Below are positions 54,099 to 64,000 of a DNA stretch of 64,000 nucleotides, one piece after another (the first letter of the stretch is position 1; every line of letters begins with the position of its first letter). The notes below the pieces were generated by a model that made no database searches, was not told the DNA's origin, and was given only the letters and a program-made list of their open reading frames with translations. A program made the translations under genes and the position numbers. Source of the stretch: Staphylococcus sp. 17KM0847 (lineage in GTDB: Bacteria; Bacillota; Bacilli; Staphylococcales; Staphylococcaceae); NCBI RefSeq assembly GCF_013463155.1, contig NZ_CP040781.1:1488001-1552000 (forward strand), in the 5' to 3' direction.

Positions 54099-55001
54099 TT
54101 GTTTAAATTTACAAAGCAGTTTTGGCAACATATCAAAGCTCAGCGAAATAAATTATTAAGTATGAATATTGTCAACTTTACGTTGATGTTACTGATCTTC
54201 AGTCTTTCTATTTTTCCACTTAGCTTCATTGTGAATATGTGGTTACTGATGTTTATGACAGGGCAAGGCAACACAGCATCCCTTATTTTAGTCAGTATTG
54301 GTGGTGTACTCTTAACCGTATTACTCTTTTTAATGCTTATATTTCCATTGTTCACAGGATCTATCCGCGCATTATACAATGGTATTTCACATCAACAATC
54401 TGTACAATGGATAGATTTATTCCGTTCTTTCAAAGGAAAAGTATGGGGTAAAAGTGTACGCATTGGATTATTGACAGTTTTACTCTTTATTATCACTATG
54501 GTTATCAACTATTTCATAGGTCAAGCTGTATCCGTATTAACAACAAAAGGTATAGAAGCACTAAAAACTCATGATATTGACAATACATTATTACAAGTAT
54601 TATCTTCATGTGGTACACTGATTGTCTCAGCTGTGACAAGTATCTTGACATTATGCATTACAATATTTATTACACTAACTGTTACAGCACTCATTCACGA
54701 TACACAATACAAAGTAACACACTATATCAAGTCTGCATGGCACCTTATGAAAGGCGGGCGCAAATCTTTTGTATTATTTTTTATCGGTCTCTTTTTATTA
54801 AACTTTCTACTATTGGTGATTGCGGGACCTCTTAATACATGGATTCATTTGAGTCTTGCACATATCTCTCAAAATGTAGCTCAAGTCGTAATATGGATTG
54901 TGAATATTATTTTGTATTTAGTACGATATGTTATCTACTTCTTAATAATCGGATCAATTGTAATGTATTACTATGATAAAAATAACAACAAAATAATATA
55001 A
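54099..55001 (+). CDS. Multi-pass membrane protein of unknown function
   Basis: 300 residues with about six membrane helices (near residues 20-50, 60-95, 125-150, 180-215, 230-260, 270-295). Between them short basic loops such as FRSFKGKVWGKSVR and SAWHLMKGGRKSF. It recalls DUF975/DUF4013-type membrane proteins but I cannot place it. The start is TTG 54099 with AAAGGAG nine bases upstream; the frame extends to 53943 but lacks a ribosome site there. Confidence 0.7.
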   Translation: MFKFTKQFWQHIKAQRNKLLSMNIVNFTLMLLIFSLSIFPLSFIVNMWLLMFMTGQGNTASLILVSIGGVLLTVLLFLMLIFPLFTGSIRALYNGISHQQSVQWIDLFRSFKGKVWGKSVRIGLLTVLLFIITMVINYFIGQAVSVLTTKGIEALKTHDIDNTLLQVLSSCGTLIVSAVTSILTLCITIFITLTVTALIHDTQYKVTHYIKSAWHLMKGGRKSFVLFFIGLFLLNFLLLVIAGPLNTWIHLSLAHISQNVAQVVIWIVNIILYLVRYVIYFLIIGSIVMYYYDKNNNKII

Positions 55002-55004
55002 ACC

Positions 55005-55165
55005 GAAGCGGGACAGAAAGCTCATTTTTGAAAAAACTTTCTTAGTCCCGCTTCAATAATAGTGATTAGCAGCGAAAATCCCCTTAAAACCAATTTACAT
55101 TTTAAAGATTTACTGCCATTTACAGATATGAGCTTACTCATTAAAAACAATTTTTACTACGCTCT
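55005..55165 (+). repeat. Dispersed intergenic repeat, copy B
   Basis: Begins GAAGCGGGAC-AGAAAGCTCATTTTTG and closes with CTTTC then GTCCCGCTTC (55045-55054), a 10-bp perfect outer stem. The tail has GCCATTTACAGAT and a decayed version of the later block. It lies in the convergent gap of the membrane-protein gene and the HAD gene and should act as terminator for both. Confidence 0.8.
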
Positions 55166-55233
55166 TTTCATAATACTAAAGTTACTTTATAGCAAAAATT
55201 ATATTCTTTTTAAATGTTAAGATGTCACTTGCT

Positions 55234-56097
55234 CTATACATCTTTTAAAAAATGTTGTTCAAGAAATACCGCAGCACCATCCTGATTATGAGTTAAAGCT
55301 GTTATATGACAAGCCATGTCTTTAATCGTATCATTAGCATTTTTCATTGCAACAGCAGAGACATCTTTTAATTTAAACATTGTATAATCATTATAACTGT
55401 CCCCCATGACAAGTGCTTCAGATAAATTCATCTCAAATTCTGCGCACATCTCCTGAACCCCCGTCCCTTTATTGACTTGATATGCCATCGTTTCAACATT
55501 ATTTGGCGTTGATTGTGATACTTCAATATCTAGTGTCTGCGCCTCTCCCCTTATCTTCTCTCTAAACATAGCAATTTTTTCAAGATCTGGATGAAATAAA
55601 TAAATTTTAGAATATCCAAGGTGATCAGGAATACGATCTTGCCATGTCAACTTACTCTCGACTGCTTCCTGTCGTGATAACCACTCACTCATCCCAACAG
55701 ACTCAGGTTTATCACCTTCTACTAATGGTAACATCCATGTCTGATCTTCTGTACATGCAAAACGCGGTGCATCAAATGGAAAGATCTCATAATAAATCCC
55801 AGCCTCTTGTGCTTGTTTGACAATAGCTTGTACTGAAGAAACACTTAGGCCATGCTGGAACAATATTTGTTCACCTATATGACCCACTGTTCCATTCGAT
55901 GTAATCATACCATCAAAACGTAATGTCTCAGGTATAAGAAGATGTATTTCTTCTTTTGCCCGTCCTGTCGCTAAAAACACTTTATAGCCTACACTTCTTA
56001 AACGTGCTATCGTATCCGCTGTGTATGACGATACGCGATTATTTTCTCTTAAAATCGTCCCATCCATATCTAAAAATATTGCCTTTATCTGTTGCAT
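55234..56097 (-). CDS. HAD-superfamily (Cof-type) phosphatase
   Basis: 287 residues. Motif I IFLDMDGTILREN (Asp nucleophile), motif II FLATGRAKEE, motif III lysine within SKIYLFHPDLEK-type cap and GTGVQEM, motif IV VMGDSYNDYTMF. Cof-type members act on sugar phosphates or nucleotides; the substrate is unknown. The start is ATG 56097 with AAAGGA; ATG 56115 has no ribosome site. Confidence 0.88.
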   Translation of the reverse strand: MQQIKAIFLDMDGTILRENNRVSSYTADTIARLRSVGYKVFLATGRAKEEIHLLIPETLRFDGMITSNGTVGHIGEQILFQHGLSVSSVQAIVKQAQEAGIYYEIFPFDAPRFACTEDQTWMLPLVEGDKPESVGMSEWLSRQEAVESKLTWQDRIPDHLGYSKIYLFHPDLEKIAMFREKIRGEAQTLDIEVSQSTPNNVETMAYQVNKGTGVQEMCAEFEMNLSEALVMGDSYNDYTMFKLKDVSAVAMKNANDTIKDMACHITALTHNQDGAAVFLEQHFLKDV

Positions 56098-56173
56098 TGC
56101 CCATTTTCCTTTCATCAGTATTCTCGACTAAAGTGTGGCATCTTCTATAAATAAAAGCAATTAAAACCCCTTC

Positions 56174-56953
56174 TTACTGTCTCACAATTTGATAACGCTG
56201 TTTATGACGGTATAAGTCTACCTTCATATCCAATAGTTGAGAAAGTTGGGGTGCTGTTAAAACATCTTCAACCTGTCCTAAAGTTTGAATACGTCCCGCT
56301 TTTAATAACAAAGCGTGCGTAAACTCTGATGTGACTTCTTCCATAAAATGGGTTACATAAATGATTGCAGTCTGTGGGTACGACTGTTTAATATTAGAAA
56401 GCATCTCTAATAATTGTTCACGTCCAACATAATCTAATCCATTACAAGGTTCGTCTAAAATTAAAAGCTTAGGGTGATCTACAAGCGCACGTGCTAACAA
56501 CACGCGCTGCTGTTCTCCCGTCGATAACTGTCCAAAATAATGCGCCTTAAAATGCGTCATATTCAAATCTTCTAACACTTGTTCTACACACTTCATATCA
56601 TGATCAGTCGGCTTTTCATATAAACCAATAGACTTGTAAATACCACTTAATACAACATCCTGTACAATTTCTCCTTCTGCAAAGCGATCACGTAAACTAC
56701 CTGAAATATAGCCTATTTGTTTTCTTACATTATGTGCTGAATACCCTTGATGTCCGGGAGATGTCCCAAACAGTGATACATCTCCTTGTGTCACAAAATC
56801 ATAAGCATTGATAATATTTAGTAAAGTGCTTTTTCCTGCTCCGTTTAAACCATAAATCAGCCATCTCTCTCCTTCGTTCACTTGCCATGTTATGTCACGT
56901 AATAACATTCTTCCTTTTTTTATTTTATCTACATGATCTAATAAAAAGAGCAT
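56174..56953 (-). CDS. Stand-alone ABC transporter ATP-binding protein (YlmA-like)
   Basis: 259 residues, one ABC domain: Walker A IYGLNGAGKSTLLNII, Q-loop region IGYISGSLRDRF, signature QLSTGEQQRVLLARAL, Walker B LLILDEPCNGLD, H-loop YVTHFMEEV. No permease or binding protein adjoins it. It resembles ModF/YlmA-type orphan ATPases. ATG 56953 chosen since AAGGGGAG abuts the ATG at 56959. Confidence 0.87.
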   Translation of the reverse strand: MLFLLDHVDKIKKGRMLLRDITWQVNEGERWLIYGLNGAGKSTLLNIINAYDFVTQGDVSLFGTSPGHQGYSAHNVRKQIGYISGSLRDRFAEGEIVQDVVLSGIYKSIGLYEKPTDHDMKCVEQVLEDLNMTHFKAHYFGQLSTGEQQRVLLARALVDHPKLLILDEPCNGLDYVGREQLLEMLSNIKQSYPQTAIIYVTHFMEEVTSEFTHALLLKAGRIQTLGQVEDVLTAPQLSQLLDMKVDLYRHKQRYQIVRQ

Positions 56954-57142
56954 ATCCATCTCCCCTTTTTGCTTGCGATATGATGATATAATTGTGATTT
57001 ATCATAACATTATTGTTATAATATGAGAACTTATTTTTTTAAATATTCTAAATTTTATATGTATAAACAAGTATTAAAGTACAAAAAGCCGAATAAATCA
57101 TAAAAAGATTAAAAGGCATTCATAAAATCGTAAATAAAAATT

Positions 57143-57176
57143 TAAGAGCTAAGACAAATATATGTCCTAACTCTTA
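57143..57176 (-). terminator. Terminator after glmS
   Basis: On the minus strand TAAGAGTTAGGACA pairs with TGTCTTAGCTCTTA, followed by a T-rich run (AATTTTTATTT). Confidence 0.88.
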
Positions 57177-57186
57177 ATGCTATCTA

Positions 57187-58989
57187 TTATTCTACTGTTA
57201 CAGATTTTGCTAAGTTACGTGGCTTATCTACGTCTAATTCACGATGTAATGCTGCATAATAAGAAATTAATTGTAATGTTACTACCGATACAAGTGGTGT
57301 TAATAATCCATGTATATGTGGAATAACGTATGTGTCTCCTTCTTTTTCAAGACCTTCCATTGAAATAATACATGGGTTGGCTCCACGTGCAACAACTTCT
57401 TTGACATTACCACGAATTGATAAATTCACATGTTCTTGTGTTGCCAATGCAATAACCGGCGTTCCCTCTTCAATGAGTGCAATGGTACCATGTTTTAACT
57501 CTCCACCTGCAAATCCTTCTGCTTGGATGTATGAAATTTCTTTCAGTTTCAATGCACCTTCAAGGCTAACATTGTAATCTGCTGCACGTCCGATAAAAAA
57601 GGCATTACGTGTTGTTGCTAAGAAATCTGTCGCAATTTGTTCCATTTTTGGTGCATCATCTACAATTGTTTCAATTGCTGTTGTAACTTTAGCAAGTTCA
57701 GGTAATAAATCAATATCCGTTTGACGTCCACGCGCTTGCGCAACAACTTGTGCCAAAATAGATAATACTGCAATTTGTGCTGTGTACGCTTTCGTTGATG
57801 CTACCGCAATTTCTGGTCCAGCATGTAACAATAATGTGTGATCTGCTTCACGCGATAATGTTGAACCTGCAACATTTGTAATAGTCAATGAATGATAGCC
57901 TAACCGAGTCGTTTCAACTAATACTGCACGACTATCTGCAGTTTCTCCAGATTGCGAAATATAAATAAATAATGGATTCTCAGATAATAATGGCATATTA
58001 TACACAAACTCTGATGATACGTGTACTTCCGTTGGTACACCTGCCCACTTCTCTAAAAATTCTTTACCTACAAGTCCAGCATGATAACTTGTTCCAGCAG
58101 CAATAATGTAAATGCGATCTGCTGCTTCAACGTCTTTTACAATAGCTGGATCTACTTTTAGATGCCCTTGTTCATCTTGATAAGCTTGAATAATACGACG
58201 CATTGCTGCAGGTTGTTCGTGGATTTCTTTCAACATATAGTGATCATATACACCCTTTTCAGCATCTGATGCATCAATTTCTGCAGTATAACTCTCACGA
58301 TCGACCACTTGACCTGCTAAGTCTTTAATCACAACTTGATCACGTTGTACGAGCACAATTTCTTTGTCTTTTAATTCTTTATATTCGCTTGTTACTTGAA
58401 TCATCGCTAATGCATCTGATGCGATAACATTAAAGTTCTCACCAATTCCCACTAGTAATGGTGATTTGTTTTTTGCAACATAAATTGTATCATTATCTTC
58501 ACGGTCTAATAGTCCTAATGCATATGAACCATGTAATAACGACACTACTTTTGTAAAAGCTGCTTCCGTTGTCATATCTTTATTTGCAAAATACTCAACC
58601 AATTGTACGATAATTTCTGTATCTGTTTCTGATATTAAAGTGACCTCTGGAATATATGTGTCACGTAATTCTTCATAGTTTTCAATCACACCATTATGCA
58701 CAAGTGTAAAACGTTCACTCGTTGATTGATGTGGGTGTGAGTTTTCGTAGCTTGGTACACCGTGTGTCGCCCAACGTGTATGTCCGATACCTGCTTGTCC
58801 ATCGATATCATTATCTGCTGCTTTACGCAATTCTGAAATACGTCCTTTAGCCTTTGTTACTGTGACCCCTTGCGCATCACGTGTCGCAATACCTGCTGAG
58901 TCATAGCCACGATACTCTAACTTTTCTAATCCACTTAATAATAATTCCTTAGCTTGTCCATATCCAATATATCCTACAATTCCACACAT
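57187..58989 (-). CDS. glmS: Glutamine-fructose-6-phosphate aminotransferase
   Basis: Makes glucosamine-6-phosphate from fructose-6-phosphate and glutamine, the entry to peptidoglycan and teichoic acid sugars. 600 residues: glutaminase domain with Cys1 after Met removal ([18 protein letters not shown]), then two SIS domains ([20 protein letters not shown]) and the terminal [13 protein letters not shown]. Controlled by the glmS ribozyme in its leader. Confidence 0.98.
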   Translation of the reverse strand: MCGIVGYIGYGQAKELLLSGLEKLEYRGYDSAGIATRDAQGVTVTKAKGRISELRKAADNDIDGQAGIGHTRWATHGVPSYENSHPHQSTSERFTLVHNGVIENYEELRDTYIPEVTLISETDTEIIVQLVEYFANKDMTTEAAFTKVVSLLHGSYALGLLDREDNDTIYVAKNKSPLLVGIGENFNVIASDALAMIQVTSEYKELKDKEIVLVQRDQVVIKDLAGQVVDRESYTAEIDASDAEKGVYDHYMLKEIHEQPAAMRRIIQAYQDEQGHLKVDPAIVKDVEAADRIYIIAAGTSYHAGLVGKEFLEKWAGVPTEVHVSSEFVYNMPLLSENPLFIYISQSGETADSRAVLVETTRLGYHSLTITNVAGSTLSREADHTLLLHAGPEIAVASTKAYTAQIAVLSILAQVVAQARGRQTDIDLLPELAKVTTAIETIVDDAPKMEQIATDFLATTRNAFFIGRAADYNVSLEGALKLKEISYIQAEGFAGGELKHGTIALIEEGTPVIALATQEHVNLSIRGNVKEVVARGANPCIISMEGLEKEGDTYVIPHIHGLLTPLVSVVTLQLISYYAALHRELDVDKPRNLAKSVTVE

Positions 58990-59114
58990 AAAAATGCCTC
59001 CATGTTAAAACAGCGATACGTTTGTTTCACTTGTTTGCTGTACTCCGTTGCCATACAGACTTATATTGTGAAAATATCTCATATCGCTTGTACTTTATTT
59101 TTCTAATCTTTTAG

Positions 59115-59313
59115 CGATCTTATCAACTTTGTCCAAAAAGTTACCCTTTTGTTTTAATTAATAAGCTAACGAATGAGCCACATCCGGGATAGCATCCGCC
59201 GATTTATTCGATCACTATCCTCCTCGTCTACAAGTCGCAGTATTTCATCTGAATACATATTCTGTTTTAATATGTCTTTTAACAACAAAACCTTACAACT
59301 TGTACTGGCGCTT
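59115..59313 (-). ncRNA. glmS: glmS ribozyme-riboswitch
   Basis: Core blocks on the minus strand: AAGCGCCAGTACAAGTTG (cleavage site between 59312 and 59311, before G of GCGCC), GACGAGGAGGATAGTGATCGA, AATCGGCGGATGCTATCCCGG, and AAAGGGTAACTTTTTGGACAAAG. It cleaves itself when glucosamine-6-phosphate binds, leading to decay of glmS mRNA. It ends about 125 bases before glmS. Confidence 0.96.
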
Positions 59314-59328
59314 TAAATGATACTGCAT
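59293..59328 (-). CDS. Possible 11-codon uORF spanning the ribozyme cleavage site
   Basis: AAGGAGG-ACAGA-ATG starts a frame MQYHLKRQYKL ending TAA. The ribosome site is as good as those of the best genes here. The ATG is upstream of the ribozyme and the last codons lie in it, so the cleavage point falls inside the frame. It would be the first ORF on the transcript from the promoter at 59359-59388. Translation is inferred only. Confidence 0.4.
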   Translation of the reverse strand: MQYHLKRQYKL

Positions 59329-59358
59329 TCTGTCCTCCTTTCTTTCACACTATACCTC

Positions 59359-59388
59359 ATTGTACACTTTTAAAAACAATCAATGCAA
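59359..59388 (-). promoter_or_regulatory. Likely glmS promoter
   Basis: TTGCAT (59383-59388), 18-base spacer, TACAAT (59359-59364). The transcript would start about 40 bases before the ribozyme cleavage site. Confidence 0.65.
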
Positions 59389-59504
59389 ATAAATTTATAA
59401 TCTTCATATGATCAGATTGATTCCTTTCATGATTTCGTCAATCTTGTATTCGCTTTCTTATCAGAATTCCAATATTTTGAGTTAAAATACTATTATAAAA
59501 ACAA

Positions 59505-59655
59505 GAGCGAGACGGAAAGCTCATGCGTACAAAAGCTTTCGTAGTCCCGCCCCGACAGTTGAAAAAGGTTAATCAAACGTATTTCACGTCATAGACCTAA
59601 TGCCATTTATAGATATTTACGCACTGATTTAGAACAGATTTTCTATGTCCTAGCC
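59505..59655 (+). repeat. Dispersed intergenic repeat, copy C
   Basis: GAGCGAGACGGAAAGCT then AGCTTTCGTAGTCCCGCC, followed by a tail with GCCATTTATAGAT and CACTGATTTAGAACAG, the latter identical to copy A over 16 bases. Situated between glmM and the glmS promoter; both genes read leftward, so here the element follows glmM on the opposite strand. Confidence 0.8.
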
Positions 59656-59671
59656 TTATGCTGTTGTTATT

Positions 59672-61021
59672 TTATAACCCCATTTTGGCTTCAACAACAT
59701 CTGCAATTGTTTGAGCAAAACGTAACGCATCTTCATCTGTTTTTGCTTCAACCATGACACGTACAAGTGGCTCTGTTCCTGAAGGGCGTACTAATATACG
59801 TCCTTCTCCATTCATTTCTTTTTCTACACGCATCATCACTTCTTTAACATCTTCATTTGCTTCAACACCATATTTATCTGTCACTTTAATATTGATAAGT
59901 GCTTGTGGATATTTTTTCATTTGGGCTGCAAGCTCACTCAATTTCTTACCAGAGCGTTTCACCACAGCTGCTAATTGAACACCTGTCAACAAGCCATCTC
60001 CAGTCGTATTATAGTCCATTAATACGATATGACCTGATTGTTCTCCACCTAAATTGTAATGACCTCTACGCATTTCTTCTACAACGTAACGATCACCCAC
60101 TTTTGTTTTATTAGATTGAATACCTTCTGCTTCTAATGCTTTATAAAAACCTAAGTTACTCATCACAGTGGAAACAATCATATTATCATTAAGCTCTTGA
60201 TTTTTCGCCATTTCTTGTCCGATGATAAACATAATCTGATCTCCATCGACAATCTGTCCTTGTTCATCTACTGCAATTAAGCGATCTCCGTCACCATCAA
60301 AAGCAAGTCCAAAGTCACATTCCGTTTCCAAAACTTTGTCTGCCAGTAATTCAGGATGTGTAGAACCTACGCCTTCATTGATGTTATATCCATCTGGACT
60401 ACAACCTAACGTGACTGTGTCTGCTTCAAGGTCTCCAAATAGGAATGGTGCAAGTGAAGCAGTTGAGCCATTCGCCCCATCTAAACCGATTTTAAGCCCT
60501 TCTAAATTCACTTCAATTGTTGATTTTAAATAACTTAAATACTTTTGTGCTCCCTCAAAGTAATCAGAAGTATGCACAATCTCTGACCCTGTTGGGCGTG
60601 GTAAAGAACGATTAGGTTCATCTAATAATGCTTCAATTTCTTTTTCTTGTTCATCTGATAGTTTGAAGCCATCTGATCCGAAAAACTTAATGCCATTATC
60701 TGCCACAGGATTATGCGATGCAGAAATCATAACTCCTAACTCTGCACCCATTTCTCTTGTTAAATATGCTACACCTGGTGTTGAAATAACACCTAAGCGC
60801 ATAACTTCTGCACCGATTGACACAAGACCAGCGATCAAAGCATTTTCTAGCATTTCACCTGACACTCGTGTATCTTTCCCCACTAACACACGAGGATGTG
60901 CTTTGTTTGCATCGTGTGCTAATACATAACCACCATATCGTCCTAATTTAAAGGCCAACTCAGGTGTTAACTCCTCATTAGCAACGCCTCTAACGCCGTC
61001 TGTACCAAAATATTTACCCAT
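59672..61021 (-). CDS. glmM: Phosphoglucosamine mutase
   Basis: Converts glucosamine-6-phosphate to glucosamine-1-phosphate. 449 residues: [19 protein letters not shown], phospho-serine Ser102 in [13 protein letters not shown], metal loop [13 protein letters not shown], and [15 protein letters not shown]. Last of cdaA-cdaR-glmM; GlmM is also known to restrain CdaA by direct contact in Firmicutes. Confidence 0.97.
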   Translation of the reverse strand: MGKYFGTDGVRGVANEELTPELAFKLGRYGGYVLAHDANKAHPRVLVGKDTRVSGEMLENALIAGLVSIGAEVMRLGVISTPGVAYLTREMGAELGVMISASHNPVADNGIKFFGSDGFKLSDEQEKEIEALLDEPNRSLPRPTGSEIVHTSDYFEGAQKYLSYLKSTIEVNLEGLKIGLDGANGSTASLAPFLFGDLEADTVTLGCSPDGYNINEGVGSTHPELLADKVLETECDFGLAFDGDGDRLIAVDEQGQIVDGDQIMFIIGQEMAKNQELNDNMIVSTVMSNLGFYKALEAEGIQSNKTKVGDRYVVEEMRRGHYNLGGEQSGHIVLMDYNTTGDGLLTGVQLAAVVKRSGKKLSELAAQMKKYPQALINIKVTDKYGVEANEDVKEVMMRVEKEMNGEGRILVRPSGTEPLVRVMVEAKTDEDALRFAQTIADVVEAKMGL

Positions 61022-61044
61022 AATTTATATCTCCTTTATCTCCA

Positions 61045-61977
61045 TCATTTTACTGAAATTGTTGCCGTTAAGTTATCAGGTTTTGCATATGATACTTTAT
61101 CTGGTAAGTCTAACTTTACTTCTCGTGTCACAACGCTTGCAACATCATTGACATCAACTTCACCCGTTATTTCATCGATATCCTCTAAATCTTCTCTATT
61201 CCCATAAATTTCGACATGCTCTTGATCAAGTTTCGTTTCACTTACTGTATAACCACTTGCTGCTGAACCTTTTGTCGTCAAGTTCACTTTTACTTTTTTA
61301 TGGTATGGCTCAACATCGGCTGTTAAGTCAACACTTGATGGTTCAACTTGCACATCTAACTTATTCATATTCTTATCAAAAACCGCTATTTTAGCTTTAG
61401 TCGTTGTTTTTTGTGAAATAGGTGTTTCTTCATTAAAGTTTGCTTTTACATAAGCAATGCGATCTAATTGTTCTTTACCACCAATGACTTTGACAGTATG
61501 AGGCGAAACTGTTGTCTCTGAGATTTGATAGTTGGCATCAACAGAATATCGACTCACATTAGGTTCTACTGCAACTTTTCGCGTTTCTTTTTTCTCAATA
61601 GAAAGTGTCGCTTCTTTTGGATAAACACGATAGTGAATATCTTTATCTAAACCACGAACTTGAAAAGCAACTGTTTGTTCACCCATACCTGCATCAGTAA
61701 CATCTAAAGTCACTTTATAATTTTCTGTTTTTTGTGCTTGCAAAACTTTAGACTGTGGCCCATTCAACTCGATATCAACTGTATCCGGCGCACCCGTTAC
61801 ATATAAATTTTTATTGTTATTTATAATTTCTACAGGTACATTTTTTATTGTTTTGCTACCATCTTGAGCAATACTGTCTGTACTAAATGATTCTCCAAAT
61901 ACATTGTTGACTGATAAAAAAAGTAATAATGCTAAAATAAATGCAAAAAAACGTAAACCCCATTTGGATTCTAACAT
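61045..61977 (-). CDS. cdaR: CdaA regulator, YbbR-domain protein
   Basis: 310 residues: short cytosolic start, one membrane helix (FFAFILALLLFLSVNN), and three to four extracellular YbbR repeats, each about 80 residues (VPVEIINNNKNLYVTGAP..., VDIELNGPQSKV...). Modulates the c-di-AMP synthase encoded just upstream. It starts one base after the cdaA stop. Confidence 0.93.
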   Translation of the reverse strand: MLESKWGLRFFAFILALLLFLSVNNVFGESFSTDSIAQDGSKTIKNVPVEIINNNKNLYVTGAPDTVDIELNGPQSKVLQAQKTENYKVTLDVTDAGMGEQTVAFQVRGLDKDIHYRVYPKEATLSIEKKETRKVAVEPNVSRYSVDANYQISETTVSPHTVKVIGGKEQLDRIAYVKANFNEETPISQKTTTKAKIAVFDKNMNKLDVQVEPSSVDLTADVEPYHKKVKVNLTTKGSAASGYTVSETKLDQEHVEIYGNREDLEDIDEITGEVDVNDVASVVTREVKLDLPDKVSYAKPDNLTATISVK

Positions 61978-62784
61978 CTAACTCACACCTTTCTTAGCAA
62001 AGTGTGCTCCAAACCAATGTTCAGACAATAACTCTTCAAACACTTCAACCGAAATATCTTTGCGTAGTTTACCATCAAAAGTAACAGAAATTGACCCCGT
62101 TTCCTCAGATACAATAACAGTAAAAGCATCGGATACTTCTGAAATACCCACTGCTGCACGATGACGTGTACCTAAACTCTTAGCAATTTTAGGACTATCT
62201 GACAAAGGTAAGTAACTTGCTGCTGTCGCAATCTTATCTCCTTGAATAATCATCGCACCATCATGTAATGGTGTATTCGGAATAAATACATTCGTCAAAA
62301 GCTCTTGTGAAATATCTGAATGCATCGGAATCCCAGTTTCAATATAATCCTGTAATCCCGTTTCTTTTTCGAATACAATTAGTGCTCCTATACGACGCTT
62401 CGCCATATATTGAACGGCTTTAGATACAGCTTCGACAAGTTTCGGTACTTCCTCTGAGGATGTCATTGTATAACGCTTAAATAAACTGCCTCGTCCCAAT
62501 TGCTCCAAGGCACGTCTAATCTCAGGTTGGAAGATGACGATAATCGCCAAAAATCCCCACTGCATCACTAAATCAAACAATCTTGAAGTTGTTGTTAACT
62601 GTAAATATTCACTTATGCCTTTACCGACAAGAATAAATAAAATTCCTTTTAATAATTGGATGGCTTTAGTACCTCTGAAAACTGTAATCAATAAATAGAT
62701 CACATACCAAACAATTAATAAATCTAGAATACCAGTAATCACTTCAAGTGTACTTACATTTTCAAAGAGACTTGAAATTTGCAT
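61978..62784 (-). CDS. cdaA: Diadenylate cyclase (c-di-AMP synthase)
   Basis: Makes c-di-AMP from two ATP. 268 residues: three N-terminal membrane helices, then the DAC domain with TPLHDGAMIIQGDKI and SLGTRHRAAVGISEVSDAF motifs. The essential cyclase gene of staphylococci (also dacA). First gene of the operon with cdaR and glmM, which links osmotic and cell-wall control. Confidence 0.97.
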   Translation of the reverse strand: MQISSLFENVSTLEVITGILDLLIVWYVIYLLITVFRGTKAIQLLKGILFILVGKGISEYLQLTTTSRLFDLVMQWGFLAIIVIFQPEIRRALEQLGRGSLFKRYTMTSSEEVPKLVEAVSKAVQYMAKRRIGALIVFEKETGLQDYIETGIPMHSDISQELLTNVFIPNTPLHDGAMIIQGDKIATAASYLPLSDSPKIAKSLGTRHRAAVGISEVSDAFTVIVSEETGSISVTFDGKLRKDISVEVFEELLSEHWFGAHFAKKGVS

Positions 62785-62865
62785 AGCATCTCCTCCGGTA
62801 ATCTATTCCCATAACCTTTATTATAACAAGGATCCACCTCAAATGTCATATATCAATTACACAGA

Positions 62866-63771
62866 TTATAATAATGTTTCTCCAAAAAATGAACCTAACA
62901 GTGCAACAGCTTGCTCTGCTGTATAATTACCTTGATCTAATAAAGGATTCACCTCTACTAAATCCATAGATGTAATCAAACCAGATTGCTGAAGTAATTC
63001 TAAAGCATAATGACTTTCTCTATAAGTTAATCCCCCTAGTACTTTTGTCCCTGTTCCAGGTGTTTCATTAGGATCTAATGCATCAACATCTAATGATAAA
63101 TGAACACCATCTGTCCTATCTTTTAAGTAACTGATACTCTCTTGTATCACTTGCTTAATCCCTAATTCATCAATATCTGCTATTGTATACGTTTTAATAT
63201 TATGTTTCTTGATATATTGACGTTCTCCATAATCTAGGTCACGCATACCAATCAAAACAATTCGATCAGATGTGACTTTGGGTGCATAACCTCCTAAGTT
63301 TACAAGTGTCTCATCACCTTCACCAGCTAAAACACGTAATGACATACCATGAACATTACCCGTCGGTGATTCTTCTGGAATATTTAAATCACCGTGAGCA
63401 TCATACCAAATAACACCTAAAGATTGATAATGTTCGCACACACCAGAAATCGAACCAATTGCTAGAGAATGATCGCCCCCTAAAACTACTGGAAAATAGC
63501 CATTTTGAATACTTTTAGAAACTTTTGTCATAAGTACTTGACTATATGCCAAAATCTCATCATAAAAACGTAAACCCATTTGATGATTTTGAAACGTTTC
63601 AATTTCTACTCGAGGTACATCAATATTTCCACTGTCTATAACTTCATGACCAATACGTTTGAGTCTTGTTATAATTCCAGCATAACGTATTGCTTCTGGA
63701 CCCAAATCTACACCAAATTTTTGTTGTCCAAACATAACTGGCACACCAATCAGCTCTATTTTTTTATTCAT
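62866..63771 (-). CDS. rocF: Arginase
   Basis: Hydrolyses arginine to ornithine and urea using a Mn pair. 301 residues: [10 protein letters not shown] (His101), WYDAHGDLN (Asp124, His126, Asp128), GNVHGMSLR (His141), [18 protein letters not shown] and the SMDLVEVNP tail. The start is ATG 63771 with AAAGGGG; the frame up to 63870 has no ribosome site. Confidence 0.96.
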   Translation of the reverse strand: MNKKIELIGVPVMFGQQKFGVDLGPEAIRYAGIITRLKRIGHEVIDSGNIDVPRVEIETFQNHQMGLRFYDEILAYSQVLMTKVSKSIQNGYFPVVLGGDHSLAIGSISGVCEHYQSLGVIWYDAHGDLNIPEESPTGNVHGMSLRVLAGEGDETLVNLGGYAPKVTSDRIVLIGMRDLDYGERQYIKKHNIKTYTIADIDELGIKQVIQESISYLKDRTDGVHLSLDVDALDPNETPGTGTKVLGGLTYRESHYALELLQQSGLITSMDLVEVNPLLDQGNYTAEQAVALLGSFFGETLL

Positions 63772-64000
63772 ATGTATTAACCCCTTTAATTTCAATTTCG
63801 ACTCGATAAACCCCTTATTTTTATCAAGAGCCATATTATCAGAATAATTCACTACTTCTATTAAAAGCAAATATTAGATAGAACGTGTCATTATCATACC
63901 TTATTAAAGGAAACATAATGAGCCTATGTATAATGATATATTAAAGTGACTTAAAATATATAAGGGGGATGGTCAAATCTAAATACTTCAAATAAAAGCG
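63772..64000. other. Upstream region of rocF to the window end
   Basis: AT-rich. TATAAT-like stretches near 63927-63935 on the plus strand could start a rightward transcript toward GGGGGATGG at 63963, whose frame ends after eight codons. The following gene is outside the window. Confidence 0.4.

Noticed and set aside
51131..55001. A defence island around the EVE gene
   Set aside because: Neighbours are a transporter, small membrane genes, a GntR regulator and a HAD phosphatase; no nuclease, toxin or methylase was seen.

Overview
This is a 64-kb stretch of a Staphylococcus chromosome. The evidence is AT-rich DNA, strong AAGGAGG-type ribosome binding sites, and a gene order running from the thi operon through fabZ-murA-atp-upp-glyA-prfA-tdk-rho-murZ-fba-pyrG-rpoE-coaW-luxS-pdp-deoD to glmS-glmM-cdaR-cdaA-rocF, which is the Staphylococcus core backbone. 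Proteins I could compare from memory are close to, but not identical with, S. aureus. A non-aureus species, perhaps of the intermedius/hyicus group, is my guess; the window does not prove it. I saw no IS element, prophage, CRISPR array, rRNA or tRNA.

Layout. 1-1.6 kb: a minus-strand copper cluster (csoR, csoZ, copZ, start of copA) with two near-identical CsoR-type operators. 1.6-3.8 kb: cls and an HD hydrolase on the plus strand. 3.9-7.3 kb: yidC and a TPP-riboswitch-controlled thiD-thiM-thiE operon in which thiM carries a frameshift. 7.5-11 kb: an SsbB-like gene that seems to start at ATT, ywpF, fabZ, an EpuA-type small membrane protein, murA and a DUF1146 protein. 11-18 kb: the full F1Fo ATP synthase operon atpIBEFHAGDC. 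18-28 kb: mnaA, upp, glyA, a UPF0340 protein, ptpB, tsaC/sua5, prmC, prfA, tdk, rpmE2, rho. 28-41.6 kb: aldehyde dehydrogenase, HxlR regulator, murZ, fba, a DUF2529 protein, a YjbR-family protein, glpT, pyrG with a CTP-type leader, rpoE, a double GNAT protein, coaW and a double DUF2750 protein. 41.7-48 kb: an M20 amidohydrolase plus ATP-grasp pair behind a SAM-I riboswitch, then luxS, a DoxX-like protein, pdp and deoD. 48-57 kb: ribokinase, a DUF393 protein, nhaC, an EVE/McrB-like protein, small membrane proteins, a GntR regulator, a HAD phosphatase and an ABC ATPase. 57-64 kb: glmS with its ribozyme, glmM, cdaR, cdaA and arginase.

RNA-level control is dense: a TPP riboswitch with a visible ribosome-site-masking switch, a SAM-I riboswitch with terminator, a pyrG leader starting with GGGC, and a glmS ribozyme whose cleavage site lies inside a short upstream reading frame. 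Glucosamine-6-phosphate feeds back on glmS, and GlmM, CdaR and CdaA tie peptidoglycan precursor supply to c-di-AMP.

The least explained items are the SAM-controlled M20/ATP-grasp pair, the double-EVE protein with a degenerate McrB-like domain, the uORF across the glmS ribozyme, and a dispersed repeat of about 150 bp with three copies plus a degenerate fourth. Start sites were chosen from ribosome binding sites by eye. No database search was run, and comparisons with S. aureus or B. subtilis are from memory.
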